Source: Clostridiales bacterium (lineage in GTDB: Bacteria > Bacillota > Clostridia > Lachnospirales > Lachnospiraceae). Taken from it: a stretch of DNA of 43,004 bases. The position numbers were made by a program, and so were the translations under genes. Below are positions 31,443 through 40,367 of the stretch, piece by piece. The stretch lies in the NCBI GenBank assembly GCA_020859995.1, contig JAJBVE010000170.1:1-43004 (forward strand), written 5' to 3'. Under the pieces are notes generated by a model. That model was not told where the DNA came from and did not search any database. It saw nothing but the letters and a program-made list of their open reading frames with translations. Numbering within the stretch: position 1 is the first letter of the stretch; each line of letters starts with the position of its first letter.

Positions 31443-31537
31443 ACGTTTCAAACTAAAATATTCAGTGTAATTGCTCCAGAGTAAATGTCTGGAGAAACAG
31501 CAGAAAAAACAGACACGCATGGAAGGAGAGGCAGAAC

Positions 31538-32956
31538 ATGTTTATAGCCAGAGAGCGAGAGCTGGACAGTCTGAATGAAGAATATCACCGTTCTGGATTT
31601 CGAATGACGATTCTATATGGTAGAAGACGTATCGGAAAAACTACGCTGATTGCGGAATTCATTAAGGACAAAAAGGCTATCTTTTACACGGCTGCAAAAA
31701 TGGGAAAGGAGAGAAATCTCGAGCTGTTTTCTGAGCAGGTGGTCTCTGTGCTGGATCCTGCTTATTCACAGGCCCATTTTCCCTCTGCGGAAGCGGTGTT
31801 TGATTTTATGACGCAGAAAATGGGAAATGCACCCTTGATTCTGGTGATTGATGAGTTCCCATATTGGGCAGAAAAAGATGAGGCGCTGCTTACCATCCTT
31901 CAAAAATACATTGATACGCAGTGGGCGGATCGAAACCTGATGATGATTTTGTGCGGCTCCACTCTCAGTTTTATGGAAAAGAAGGTGCTCAGTGAAAAAA
32001 GCCCTCTGTTTGGGAGACGAACCTCTCAGATTCGTCTGGAAGCCTTTTCTTATAAAGACGCAGCTCTTTTTGTCCCGGATTATTCAGCGGAAGAAAAAGC
32101 CATCTGCTACGGGATTACAGGCGGTGTAGCCAAATATCTGTCCATGCTTGACAGAACCAGAAGTCTGGATGACAATATCAAGCGTCTTTTTTTCCGCTCA
32201 GATGGTTATTTGTACGATGAACCGAGAAATTTTCTCGTACAGGAGCTTGCGGATGTGACGCTGGTGAATAATATCATTGAACAGGTGGCCTCCGGCGCAA
32301 ATACGGTAAACGAAATTTCACAGAAAATCGGAGAAAATTCATCCACGGTTTTGTACTCTCTTGAGCGCCTGATGGAGATTGATCTGATTGAAAAAAGGAG
32401 TTGCATTACAGAAGAAAAAAACCGGAAAAAAACTCAGTATGTGTTAAAGGATCACATGTTTAAATTCTGGTATCAGTTTATTCCCAGAGCAGCCAGCGTG
32501 ATCGAAATCGGGCATGGCGACCTTTATTATGAAAATGCAGTGAAGCCATACCTGCATGCATTTATGGGGAGCGTATTTGAGAGTATGTGCCGTAGTTATA
32601 TACTGGAGCAGGGGGTATTGGGTACTTACGGCAGCTTCCTTACAAATGTGGGTTCCTGGTGGGGAATGGAAACCATTTCGGATGCAGATGGCCAGAAGCT
32701 TCGGCAGAGTGCTGATATTGATGTCGTAGCCGTTTCAGAGCTGGATAAGACCGCAGTAATCGGGGAATGTAAATTTAAAAACGAAAAGATCGATAAGAGT
32801 GTATATGAAACGTTCATTCGCCGTGCTTCCCTGATCAGCGGAAAGTACCGGGTCGTAAAATACCTGTTTTTTTCACTGAGTGGTTATTCGGACTGGGTTG
32901 CAGACAGGAAGGATGACCAGGTGGTTTTGTTATCACTGGAGGATTTGTATCGGTAA
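31538..32956 (+). CDS. DUF234-type ATPase
   Basis: A 472-residue protein with RBS GGAAGGAGAGG. The N-terminal AAA domain has YGRRRIGKTTL (Walker A, about 28-38) and LILVIDEFPYW (Walker B, about 102-112). A winged-helix region (about 230-300, VNEISQKIGENSSTVLYSLERL) follows. The C-terminal DUF234 part has SADIDVVAVSELDKTAVIGECKF, a D-x(n)-ExK nuclease-like core. Such ATPases are common in archaea and Clostridia; their substrates are unknown. A related gene lies at 38705, and both have palindromic sites beside their promoters. Confidence 0.88.
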   Translation: MFIARERELDSLNEEYHRSGFRMTILYGRRRIGKTTLIAEFIKDKKAIFYTAAKMGKERNLELFSEQVVSVLDPAYSQAHFPSAEAVFDFMTQKMGNAPLILVIDEFPYWAEKDEALLTILQKYIDTQWADRNLMMILCGSTLSFMEKKVLSEKSPLFGRRTSQIRLEAFSYKDAALFVPDYSAEEKAICYGITGGVAKYLSMLDRTRSLDDNIKRLFFRSDGYLYDEPRNFLVQELADVTLVNNIIEQVASGANTVNEISQKIGENSSTVLYSLERLMEIDLIEKRSCITEEKNRKKTQYVLKDHMFKFWYQFIPRAASVIEIGHGDLYYENAVKPYLHAFMGSVFESMCRSYILEQGVLGTYGSFLTNVGSWWGMETISDADGQKLRQSADIDVVAVSELDKTAVIGECKFKNEKIDKSVYETFIRRASLISGKYRVVKYLFFSLSGYSDWVADRKDDQVVLLSLEDLYR

Positions 32957-33037
32957 GAAATGCAGAAAGAAGCGATAATTTTATGTCGCAGGCACCGCTT
33001 CTTTACAGTAAGCCAGTGAAAGCTGATGGGTTTCCGG

Positions 33038-33841
33038 TCAGCCGATTTCGATTGTTTCCAAATCATCCGGCACATATAGATTTCCGGAGAAATAGTTTTT
33101 CCCTTCTTCCATATACAGCGTTTTTCGGTTACGGATATTTTTATCCTCTGTGTGGTACAGCAGGAGATTCTGAACGCCGAGGCGTTCGGCTCTTTCACAG
33201 GCATCCTTTACGGTGGAGTGATGCTTCTCATAAGGGGAGAAAATGGCGGTTTCTGCATAAAGACAAAAAGCTTCATGCAGGAGCCATTTGCTGTTTCTGG
33301 CATATTTTTCACAGCAGGGGCTGCAGGGTTCATCGTCGCAGCAGGTGAGCTTTTCGCCGCCGTCCAGCTCCATACAAAAGCCAAATTGCTTCGCTTTTGT
33401 GGACTGGATATCAAAAAAGGTAACGTTTCTTTCATTGATCCGCCGCACTTCACCGTCACAGACCGGTATCAGATGAAGCCGGTTATCCAGAAACAGAATT
33501 TCTTTTTTGGAAAGCAGTTCCTTAGAGACGTTTCTGATGATGGAGATGACTTTGTCATGTCCATAAATGGCCGCATCCCCTTTATAAGTACCGTTTTTCA
33601 TAGACTGGCAGATCATGCGCACCATCCAGAGAATGCCGAACAGATGGTCCGAATGCCGGTGCGTGATGAAGATTTCCCGCATATCCATCCAGTTTAGTCC
33701 CGCGTGATTCAGCTGGCGAATGACGGTATTCCCGCCGCCTCCGTCCACCATGAAATATTTTCCATTATCGTTTATTACAAAACAGGTATTGTAGCATTCG
33801 GTTGCCATCGCGTTGCCGGTTCCGAGCATTGTGATATTCAT
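33038..33841 (-). CDS. MBL-fold metallo-hydrolase, RNase Z-like
   Basis: A 267-residue protein starting MNITMLGTGNAMATECYNTC. FITHRHSDHLFG (about 64-75) is the HxHxDH metal motif; MVDGGGGNT and later LYHTE supply further family positions. A Cys-rich patch (LTCCDDEPCSPCCEKYA) in the middle is unusual and may bind a further metal. Enzymes of this shape cleave phosphodiester or related bonds. It is transcribed towards the ATPase gene and stands alone. Confidence 0.85.
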   Translation of the reverse strand: MNITMLGTGNAMATECYNTCFVINDNGKYFMVDGGGGNTVIRQLNHAGLNWMDMREIFITHRHSDHLFGILWMVRMICQSMKNGTYKGDAAIYGHDKVISIIRNVSKELLSKKEILFLDNRLHLIPVCDGEVRRINERNVTFFDIQSTKAKQFGFCMELDGGEKLTCCDDEPCSPCCEKYARNSKWLLHEAFCLYAETAIFSPYEKHHSTVKDACERAERLGVQNLLLYHTEDKNIRNRKTLYMEEGKNYFSGNLYVPDDLETIEIG

Positions 33842-33880
33842 AGCTTCCTGTCTCCGACGCACGGATGGTCGGATTCTCCA

Positions 33881-34018
33881 TTTTTATTCCCGCGAAGCAA
33901 CGAGCCAAGTAGCCGTGCTTGCACGGATATTTGGCGACTGCCGCGAGGGTCAAATACCCCGATGCTTGCATCGCCACAAATTTGATACCCCGTATGCTTG
34001 CATCGGGGTCTTTGACTT
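33881..34018 (+). repeat. Dispersed repeat, family C, copy 1, with hairpins
   Basis: TTATTCCCGCGAAGCAACGA and following text recur at 38488-38541. Downstream are hairpins around ATGCTTGCAT in which CCCCG pairs with CGGGG. GCATCGGGGTCTTTGACT (about 33999-34016) also occurs near 4826. The remaining bases up to 34222 hold no gene apart from the likely promoter of the ABC operon. Confidence 0.65.
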
Positions 34019-34222
34019 TTTGAAAATTTGCAGCTGCTTAGCGCTTTCACAGTTACGAATCGTTTCTGCATGGTTTCTGCAGCCGGCAACAGTATAGCAT
34101 TTCTTTTATAGAAAAAACAGGGGCAATGGCTGCTGTTTTAAATATTTTACACGAATTTTTCCTGAATTTTATAAAAACACGATATTCCAAGCGCAATTTA
34201 CCTGCTATTGTGGAGGCAGGTT

Positions 34223-35380
34223 ATGAAGTCGCATGAAAGGTGTCTGACATCCATGAAAGTACGTTTGATAGATATCGAAAAATCATTTGCGGGCAAACAG
34301 GTTATTCGCCCGGTTTCGATTACCATCGAAAGCGGCAGCTTTACGACCCTGCTGGGACCGTCCGGCTGCGGCAAGACTACGCTGCTGCGGATGATTGCGG
34401 GGCTGGAGACGCCGGATGCCGGTGAGATCTGGTTTGATGAGACCTGCGTCTTTTCGAAAAAAGAGGGAATTGACCTGCCGCCGGAAAAGCGGGGGCTTGG
34501 GTTTGTTTTTCAGGACTTTGCCCTGTGGCCGCATATGACGGTCTTTGAAAATGTCGCGTTCGGGCTTCGGGCAAGACGGCAGACGGATGGGCTGAAGGAG
34601 CGTGTGGAACGCGCGCTGGCAGCGGTTCAGCTGGAAGAATTTGCGGGACGCTACCCGCATCAGCTTTCCGGAGGACAGCAGCAGAGGGTGGCTTTTGCGC
34701 GGGCAATCGTGATCGAGCCGTCCTGCATTTTGTTCGACGAGCCGCTCTCGGCCCTGGACGCGCTTTTAAGGGAAGAAATGCGTTATGAGCTGAAGAAGCT
34801 TGTGTCGGAAAGAGGGATCACCTCGGTTTTTGTCACGCATGACCAGACGGAGGCGATGAGCATGAGTGACCGGATTGCGGTGCTGAATGCCGGCGTGGTG
34901 GATCAGTATGACGCTCCGGAAGAGATCTACGCGCACCCGCAAACGCAGTTTGTCGCTCATTTTGTGGGAAAATCAAACTGGCTGAATGAGACGCAGCTGT
35001 TTCGCCCGGAGAATATTTCTGAGGAAAAAAGGCAGGGCTGCAGGGAATTCCATCTTCCGGTGGAGAGCGTGCAGTACCTTGGAGATTCCTATGAGATTTT
35101 TCTTCGATATGATATGGAAACGACATCTCGCTGTGCTTTGAAGGATATCGCGCCTGGAGAGGGGCAAAACCTGGCGAGGGCGGGCCGCGCCGTCGATGGA
35201 AAAAAAGCTTCGCTTCCAGACCGCGCTGATGAAGACAGGGAAAGCTGTACCTGGATGGTACACAGCAGCAAAAGGGCAACACCGGGAGAACTGTATTGTG
35301 TATACATTGATCCCGAAAAAATAGTAACGGTTCAGGACGGTACACGGAATTTCGCTGCGTCACACGAGTGCCGGACCTGA
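34223..35380 (+). CDS. ABC transporter ATP-binding protein, ferric/FbpC type
   Basis: A 385-residue ATPase. ATG 34223 follows GGAGG. Walker A is GPSGCGKTT, the signature [14 protein letters not shown], Walker [12 protein letters not shown] and the switch His [10 protein letters not shown] long C-terminal part (about 250-385) corresponds to the TOBE regulatory region of Fe3+, spermidine and aminoethylphosphonate importers but is mostly diverged. It energises the permease at 36783. No Fur box is recognised, so the substrate is open. Confidence 0.92.
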   Translation: MKSHERCLTSMKVRLIDIEKSFAGKQVIRPVSITIESGSFTTLLGPSGCGKTTLLRMIAGLETPDAGEIWFDETCVFSKKEGIDLPPEKRGLGFVFQDFALWPHMTVFENVAFGLRARRQTDGLKERVERALAAVQLEEFAGRYPHQLSGGQQQRVAFARAIVIEPSCILFDEPLSALDALLREEMRYELKKLVSERGITSVFVTHDQTEAMSMSDRIAVLNAGVVDQYDAPEEIYAHPQTQFVAHFVGKSNWLNETQLFRPENISEEKRQGCREFHLPVESVQYLGDSYEIFLRYDMETTSRCALKDIAPGEGQNLARAGRAVDGKKASLPDRADEDRESCTWMVHSSKRATPGELYCVYIDPEKIVTVQDGTRNFAASHECRT

Positions 35381-35473
35381 ACTGTTGCAGAAAAAAGCGA
35401 ACTGTCCGGTGCTTTCATCAGTTACCGGAAAAACTATTATTAAGAATCAGCAGCGAAAGTAAAGGAGAAGAAC

Positions 35474-36454
35474 ATGAAAAAGAAATTGACGACAGTGGTA
35501 CTTGCAGGTGCGATGTGCATGGCGATGGGGCTTTGCGCGCAGGCAGAGGAGAGCAATAAGGTGACGGTTTACATGCCGAGCCCGTCCGGATTGGCGGATA
35601 AGCTGGCGGAAGCGTTTACTGAGGCGACCGGGATTGAGGTTGAGCAGTTCCAGGGTACGACCGGTGAAATCCTTGCCAGACTGGAGGCGGAGGAAGCAAA
35701 TCCGGTAGCGGATGTCGTGATCCTCGCGTCCTGGTCGGATGGCCTGAGCATGAAGGAAGAAGGAAAGATCATGAGCTACACGCCGGAAAACGCGGATCTG
35801 ATCGTGGACGGCTGGATCGACGAGGACAGCATGCTGTTTGGCTACAGCGCTTCGGCGGTTGGCGTGATCTATAATACTACCATCTATTCCGAGCTTTCCG
35901 CGGACTGGGCTGAGCTGGCCGGGGAAGAATATACCGATGACATTGCGATTCCGGATCCGGAGAAATCCGGTGCCTGCAAAGACTTCCTGGCAGGATTGGT
36001 GACCGGTCTTGAGGATGGGGAAGACATCATCCAGGCATGGGCTGACAATGGCCTGACCGTTCCGGGCGCGAACAAGGCAGCACTGGAAGCAGTGACGACC
36101 GGAGAAAAGGGCATTCTGATCGCGGGCGTGGATTACAATGCGTATTCTTCCATTGATTCCGGCGAGCCGCTGGCAATCTACTATCCGGAGAGCGGCACCG
36201 TGGCAAATCCGAGACCGGCCATGATCATGAATACCGCACCGAATGTAGAGAACGCACAGGCATTTATTGATTTCCTGTTCAGCGATGAGGCGCAGCAGCT
36301 GGTAGCAGAAGCCTATCTGATCCCGGGCCGCAGTGATGTAGAGTGCGTAGGCCGCACAACGCTGGATGAGATTCCGCAGCTTCCGACCGACTGGGATGCG
36401 ATGATCGAAGTGGCAGATGAGACAGCAGCAAACCTGAACGAGATCTGCCAGTAA
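35474..36454 (+). CDS. Extracellular solute-binding protein of the importer
   Basis: A 326-residue protein with signal peptide (KKKLTTVVLAGAMCMAMGLC), cleavage probably at AQA-EES; Cys20 has no good lipobox, so a lipoprotein is less likely. VTVYMPSPSGLADKLAEAF and GVIYNTTIYSE are typical of the Fe3+/2-aminoethylphosphonate binding family. RBS AAAGGAGAAG. It would deliver substrate to the fused permease. A hairpin follows the stop, which may lower permease expression relative to the binding protein. Confidence 0.9.
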   Translation: MKKKLTTVVLAGAMCMAMGLCAQAEESNKVTVYMPSPSGLADKLAEAFTEATGIEVEQFQGTTGEILARLEAEEANPVADVVILASWSDGLSMKEEGKIMSYTPENADLIVDGWIDEDSMLFGYSASAVGVIYNTTIYSELSADWAELAGEEYTDDIAIPDPEKSGACKDFLAGLVTGLEDGEDIIQAWADNGLTVPGANKAALEAVTTGEKGILIAGVDYNAYSSIDSGEPLAIYYPESGTVANPRPAMIMNTAPNVENAQAFIDFLFSDEAQQLVAEAYLIPGRSDVECVGRTTLDEIPQLPTDWDAMIEVADETAANLNEICQ

Positions 36455-36483
36455 ATGAATTGAATAAATGACAAATAAAAAAA

Positions 36484-36510
36484 CCGCCGCCTGCATACTT
36501 CTGCAGGCGG
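36484..36510 (+). terminator. Hairpin between binding protein and permease genes
   Basis: CCGCCTGCA (36487-36495) pairs with TGCAGGCGG (36502-36510). An A-run precedes it, so it works best as a terminator on the minus strand, but it may attenuate or stabilise the operon mRNA on the plus strand. Confidence 0.55.
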
Positions 36511-36594
36511 ATTCGGTATTTCACCCGCTGACCTGGGCGGCGCTCTGGTAGGCGTGTTTTTCAGAATAACTGAAACCGGAGCAGGGAGAAATGC

Positions 36595-36792
36595 ATGAAT
36601 ATAAAAGAAGGAAAGAAGAAATTAATTGAGAATCTTGCGGTTATTGTGGCGGCGCAGGCGATTCTGAAAGCGTATGGCTATCTGAAAAATGGCGTTTTTG
36701 GCCGGGACCAGATACTGGATGCTGTTTTTTTCATTGTTGTGTATATGATCGCGTATGTGCTGATATCTCGTTTTAAGGGAGAATGGCTGTGA
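36595..36792 (+). CDS. Small membrane protein of the ABC operon
   Basis: A 65-residue protein with RBS GGAGCAGGGAG. Two hydrophobic segments (about 12-26 and 42-58) are separated by KNGVFGRDQ. It overlaps the permease start by ten bases, so translation is coupled. I recognise no family; it may be an accessory subunit of the importer. Confidence 0.65.
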   Translation: MNIKEGKKKLIENLAVIVAAQAILKAYGYLKNGVFGRDQILDAVFFIVVYMIAYVLISRFKGEWL

Positions 36793-38471
36793 AAATACGA
36801 ACCTGGATAAAAGAAAATATTGGTCTGACCATCCTTCTGATTCTGCTGACCGTCCTGATCGTCTGCCCTCTGGTCATGATTTTTGCGAGGGCAGTTTTTG
36901 AGGACGGCGCTTTCCATCCGGAGCAGGCCTGGGCAGTGATTGCGGATGCGGATAATCTGGAGACGATCCTGAATTCGCTCCTGCTGGGTGTTTGCGTGGT
37001 GCTTTGTTCCACCGTGATTGCGGCTCCGACCGCGTGGCTGATCTCAAGGACGCAGCTGGCTTCTCATGGATGGCTGGATATTGTTTTTATGATACCGTTC
37101 ATGACGCCGCCGTACATTGCGTCGATGGGCTGGATTCTGTTTATGCAGAAACGCGGCCTGTTTCAGCAGTTGTTCCCATTTACCGGCTCGCTATCTGAAA
37201 ACTTTTTCTGCTTTGGCGGGCTGGTGCTGGTGATGAGTCTTCACGTTTTTCCATTCATGATGACGATGCTGAAGAACGCCATGACCAACATTCCAGCGAG
37301 TCTGGAAGAGAGCGGCGCGGTCTTCGGAGCCGGATTCGGGCTGCGGATGCGGAAAATATTTGCCCCGCTTCTGACCGGAAATTATGCGATTGCTGCGCTG
37401 CTGGTGTTTGTAAAGACCCTGGCGGAATACGGTACACCATATACATTTGGCCGCAGGATCGGGTTCTATGTGTTCACGACAGATATTCACCGCTACGCGA
37501 CGACGGCGCCGGTGGATTTCGGAAGCGCGGCGAGCCTGTCCTCGATCCTGGTGTGCGTCTGTATGCTCCTCTGGATGCTGCAAAACCATATCACAGAGCG
37601 CACGAGCTATCAGCTGGTCAGCGGAAAAGGCAGCCGCCCTTACCGCACGGAATTAAAAGGAATCCGGCACTTTGCCGCCTGGCTCTGGGTGGCCGTGGTG
37701 TTTCTGATTGCAGTGGGCGTGCCCTATTTTTCCGTAATCGCGACTTCTCTGATCAAGCTGCGCGGCTATGGACTGGCAGCCGGAAATTTCACGCTGGAGC
37801 ATTATAAGGAATTGTTCACGACGAAAAAGAGCATGGCTGCGATTCGGACCAGCCTGTTTCTGGCGGTATCCTCCGCCACCATCTGCTCTGTGATCGGCAC
37901 GGCCGTCGTGATGGCAGTGCGGAAAAAAGGAAAGCAGCGCAATTCTTCAAAAAACAGATTGAAAAAGGTCGTCGAGGCGGTCAGTCTTCTGCCGGAAATG
38001 CTTCCGGGCATTGTGCTTGTGATCGGGCTGATGCTGTTCTGGAATGCGATTTACAAAATCATTCCGCTCTATAATACGCTGGGCATCATGGTGCTGGCCT
38101 ATGTAGTTCTCTATCTGCCTTATACAGTGCAGTATGTCACCTCTTCCTTTACGCAGATCAATGACAGCCTGATACAGGCAGGCCGCACATTCGGCGGTAG
38201 CCCGGCCTACGTGTTTGCCCGGATCACCTTCCCGATGATTTCCAGAGGCATCGCGACCGGCTGGATGATGATTTTCATTATTTCCTTCCGGGAGCTGGTG
38301 ACCGCAAGCCTGATCGCGCCGCCGAACGTGCTGGTGGTTTCTACCTATATCAACCGCGAATTTGAGCAGGGCAGTGTCTCCCTTGGAATGGCGATGGCGG
38401 TACTTTGCGTTCTGATCACCACAACGGCGCTTCTGATCATGAATGCGCTGACAGGGAAGAAAAAGGCCTAA
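36783..38471 (+). CDS. Fused two-domain ABC permease, ferric type
   Basis: A 562-residue protein with about twelve membrane helices and two permease halves joined in one chain, as in FbpB. The EAA loops are visible as LEESGAVFGAGFGLRMRKI in the first half and IQAGRTFGGSPAYVFARITF in the second. Partner of the ATPase at 34223 and binding protein at 35474. The substrate is iron(III) or a similar small ligand by family. Confidence 0.92.
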   Translation: MAVKIRTWIKENIGLTILLILLTVLIVCPLVMIFARAVFEDGAFHPEQAWAVIADADNLETILNSLLLGVCVVLCSTVIAAPTAWLISRTQLASHGWLDIVFMIPFMTPPYIASMGWILFMQKRGLFQQLFPFTGSLSENFFCFGGLVLVMSLHVFPFMMTMLKNAMTNIPASLEESGAVFGAGFGLRMRKIFAPLLTGNYAIAALLVFVKTLAEYGTPYTFGRRIGFYVFTTDIHRYATTAPVDFGSAASLSSILVCVCMLLWMLQNHITERTSYQLVSGKGSRPYRTELKGIRHFAAWLWVAVVFLIAVGVPYFSVIATSLIKLRGYGLAAGNFTLEHYKELFTTKKSMAAIRTSLFLAVSSATICSVIGTAVVMAVRKKGKQRNSSKNRLKKVVEAVSLLPEMLPGIVLVIGLMLFWNAIYKIIPLYNTLGIMVLAYVVLYLPYTVQYVTSSFTQINDSLIQAGRTFGGSPAYVFARITFPMISRGIATGWMMIFIISFRELVTASLIAPPNVLVVSTYINREFEQGSVSLGMAMAVLCVLITTTALLIMNALTGKKKA

Positions 38472-38487
38472 GATATGCTCAGGCTAA

Positions 38488-38541
38488 TTTTATTCCCGCG
38501 AAGCAACGAGCCCGGTAGCCGTGTTTGCATCGGGGTATTTG
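38488..38541 (+). repeat. Dispersed repeat, family C, copy 2
   Basis: TTATTCCCGCGAAGCAACGA and GTAGCCGTG-TTGCA match 33881-33935. It follows the permease gene directly. Confidence 0.7.
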
Positions 38542-38631
38542 ATTTGTGGGAATGGGTTACGATAGTTCCTATTTGGAATAGAATTACGCATATGAGAGAA
38601 TTGTTTTTGGGGAAAATAAACGGTAAATAGC

Positions 38632-38674
38632 TGGACAAATTTCGCTTTATCCGATATACTGAATCTGAATTCAG
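38632..38674 (+). promoter_or_regulatory. Promoter and palindrome before the second DUF234 ATPase
   Basis: TGGACA (38632-38637), 17 bases, TATACT (38655-38660). The perfect palindrome CTGAATTCAG follows at 38665-38674, with TTTTCAGT later. The layout (palindrome just after -10) equals that of the first ATPase gene. Confidence 0.6.
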
Positions 38675-38704
38675 TGAATGAGTTTTCAGTAAGTGAGGTG
38701 TCCT

Positions 38705-40072
38705 ATGTTTATTGGCCGTGAGAAAGAGCTTGCTCTGATACAGGAAATACTTAATCAGCCAAAGGGAAGCATGATGATCTATGGTAAGCGCAAGATTGGC
38801 AAAACAACACTGCTTACTCATGCCCTGCAGGATCACTCGGATAAGACGGTATATTATGAATGCCTGAAAGCGCCTATGAAGGATAACATTGATGGGTTTG
38901 TGTCTGTGCTCGTGCGGATGAAAGTGCTGCCTGTCGCCATGTCATTTGGCAGCTTTACGGATGTGTTTCTTTATCTGAATACGCTGCCTGAAACACTGAA
39001 TATCATCATCGATGAATATCCTTACCTTAAGCAATTCACGGAAGCTGCAACAGTAGATTCTGTGTTTCAAAGTATCATTGATAATAACCTTGCCAATATC
39101 CGGTTGTTTATCTCCGGCTCCCATGTGGGTATGATGAAAGATCTGCTGGAGGAAAATAATGCGCTCTATGGCAGGTTCACAACAGTCATTTGTCTGAAAG
39201 AGCTGGATTATAAGACGGTTTCTGCTTTTTATCCGGAGAAAAGCCCTTATGATAAGGTTGGAATGTACGCGGTTTTTGGCGGTTCGCCGTATATTAACGA
39301 GCTGCTGATGCCTTCTGCGTCTTTGAAAGAGAATGTGATACACACGATCCTCAATCCGTCCAGCGCTGTCTATCACTACGCAGATAATCTGCTGCTGTCT
39401 GATCTTTCAGTTGGCAGCAACATGGAGCGTATTTTGTTTGCCATTGCGAATGGCAAAAAGAAATACACAGAGATTGAAGAAAAACTGGATATGACATCAA
39501 ATGGTTTGCTCAGTAAGCAAATGAAGACCCTGCTCAACATGGAGCTGGTATCGAAGGTTGCCCCGATCAATAAACCAAATGACAGCCGAAAGACCCGCTA
39601 TGAGATCACCGATAATCTTTTAAGGTTTTTCTATGCCTATGTTTACAGCAATAAAAGCGCGCTGCAGATGCTGGGGGCCGAAGCTTTTTATGAAGAGTAT
39701 ATTGAACCTTCACTGGTGACTTTTATTTCTCATCGGTTTGAAGACATTTGCCGCACCTGGTTTTCCATTCAGGTTCAAAGCCGCAGACTGAAGGGTGTGC
39801 TGAATATTGGCACCTATTATTACGACGATTCCAGAACCAGAACGCACGGCGAGTTTGATGTGGTACTGCAAAGAAAAGAAACTTATGATATATACGAAGT
39901 CAAGTATCTTTCGACTTCGATGACTCAAAAACAGATGCAGGAGGAAGTCCGGCAGGTGTCCGCAATAAAAGGGATCAAGGTCGGAAAAATCGGATTTATT
40001 TCTATCAATGGTTTCGAGTCAGACAATCGTGATGGATATATCTGCCTGGATGGGGCCGCGCTGTACCAGTGA
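38705..40072 (+). CDS. Second DUF234-type ATPase
   Basis: A 455-residue protein starting MFIGREKELALIQ at ATG 38705, after GAGGTG. Walker A YGKRKIGKTTL (about 27-37) and Walker B IIIDEYPYL (about 98-106) are clear. The middle has a winged-helix-like stretch (YTEIEEKLDMTSNGLLSKQM). The C-terminus has THGEFDVVLQRKETYDIYEVKY, the nuclease-like D-ExK core. It is a paralogue in architecture of the gene at 31538, but the sequences are clearly diverged. Confidence 0.88.
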   Translation: MFIGREKELALIQEILNQPKGSMMIYGKRKIGKTTLLTHALQDHSDKTVYYECLKAPMKDNIDGFVSVLVRMKVLPVAMSFGSFTDVFLYLNTLPETLNIIIDEYPYLKQFTEAATVDSVFQSIIDNNLANIRLFISGSHVGMMKDLLEENNALYGRFTTVICLKELDYKTVSAFYPEKSPYDKVGMYAVFGGSPYINELLMPSASLKENVIHTILNPSSAVYHYADNLLLSDLSVGSNMERILFAIANGKKKYTEIEEKLDMTSNGLLSKQMKTLLNMELVSKVAPINKPNDSRKTRYEITDNLLRFFYAYVYSNKSALQMLGAEAFYEEYIEPSLVTFISHRFEDICRTWFSIQVQSRRLKGVLNIGTYYYDDSRTRTHGEFDVVLQRKETYDIYEVKYLSTSMTQKQMQEEVRQVSAIKGIKVGKIGFISINGFESDNRDGYICLDGAALYQ

Positions 40073-40243
40073 GAACATATGACGGCGCGGCTTGCCATAT
40101 GCGGTGTATGGTTTTTGCCTGCTGGAGCAATCAGCTTCTGATTCCGGAAAATGATAGTAACCTGCAGGTAACTGATGGATGCCGCAACGGTATAACAGTC
40201 TTTAAGACCATGGAACAATCAAATTTTTGAGATAAATAAAAAA
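40073..40243 (+). other. Short gene-free region after the ATPase
   Basis: No gene is supported between the ATPase stop and the riboswitch fragment. An ACATATG/CATATGC partial inverted pair lies at its start and a GACGGCGCGGC stretch nearby. Confidence 0.4.
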
Positions 40244-40299
40244 TCTTCGCGGCGGGGTGAGAGTCCCTGCCGATGGTATAGTCCGGATGAAAGAGGAGA
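40244..40299 (+). promoter_or_regulatory. FMN riboswitch with internal deletion
   Basis: TCTTC (40244-40248) can pair with GAGGA (40293-40297) as helix P1. Between them GGGGTGAGAGTCCCTGCCGA and ATAGTCCGGATGAAAGA match the FMN aptamer, but the middle, with the AGTCCGCGAGC-type block, is missing. The two halves of this aptamer are similar, so the fragment looks like a deletion between them. It probably no longer binds FMN. Confidence 0.65.
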
Positions 40300-40359
40300 G
40301 CAGAAAGCCCGATGACAGCAGCAGCTTTGTCATCGGGCTTTTCCTGTCCCGGAAAGGGA
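40270..40359 (+). repeat. Exact 90-bp direct repeat, copy 1
   Basis: Identical to 42377-42466. It covers the 3-prime part of the FMN aptamer, the terminator and an RBS-like GGAAAGGGA. The copies lie 2107 bases apart and enclose the broken flavoprotein genes and the Abi gene. Confidence 0.92.
40304..40342 (+). terminator. Riboswitch terminator hairpin, copy 1
   Basis: AAAGCCCGATGAC pairs with GTCATCGGGCTTT and four T end the right arm. It is the expression platform of the FMN aptamer fragment and would stop transcription before the flavoprotein gene. Confidence 0.85.
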
Positions 40360-40367
40360 AAATGATT

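Noticed and set aside
31215-31520. Minus-strand frame with SNSFE pentapeptides
   Set aside because: The pentapeptides come from the 15-base palindromic iterons; a regulatory array explains them better.
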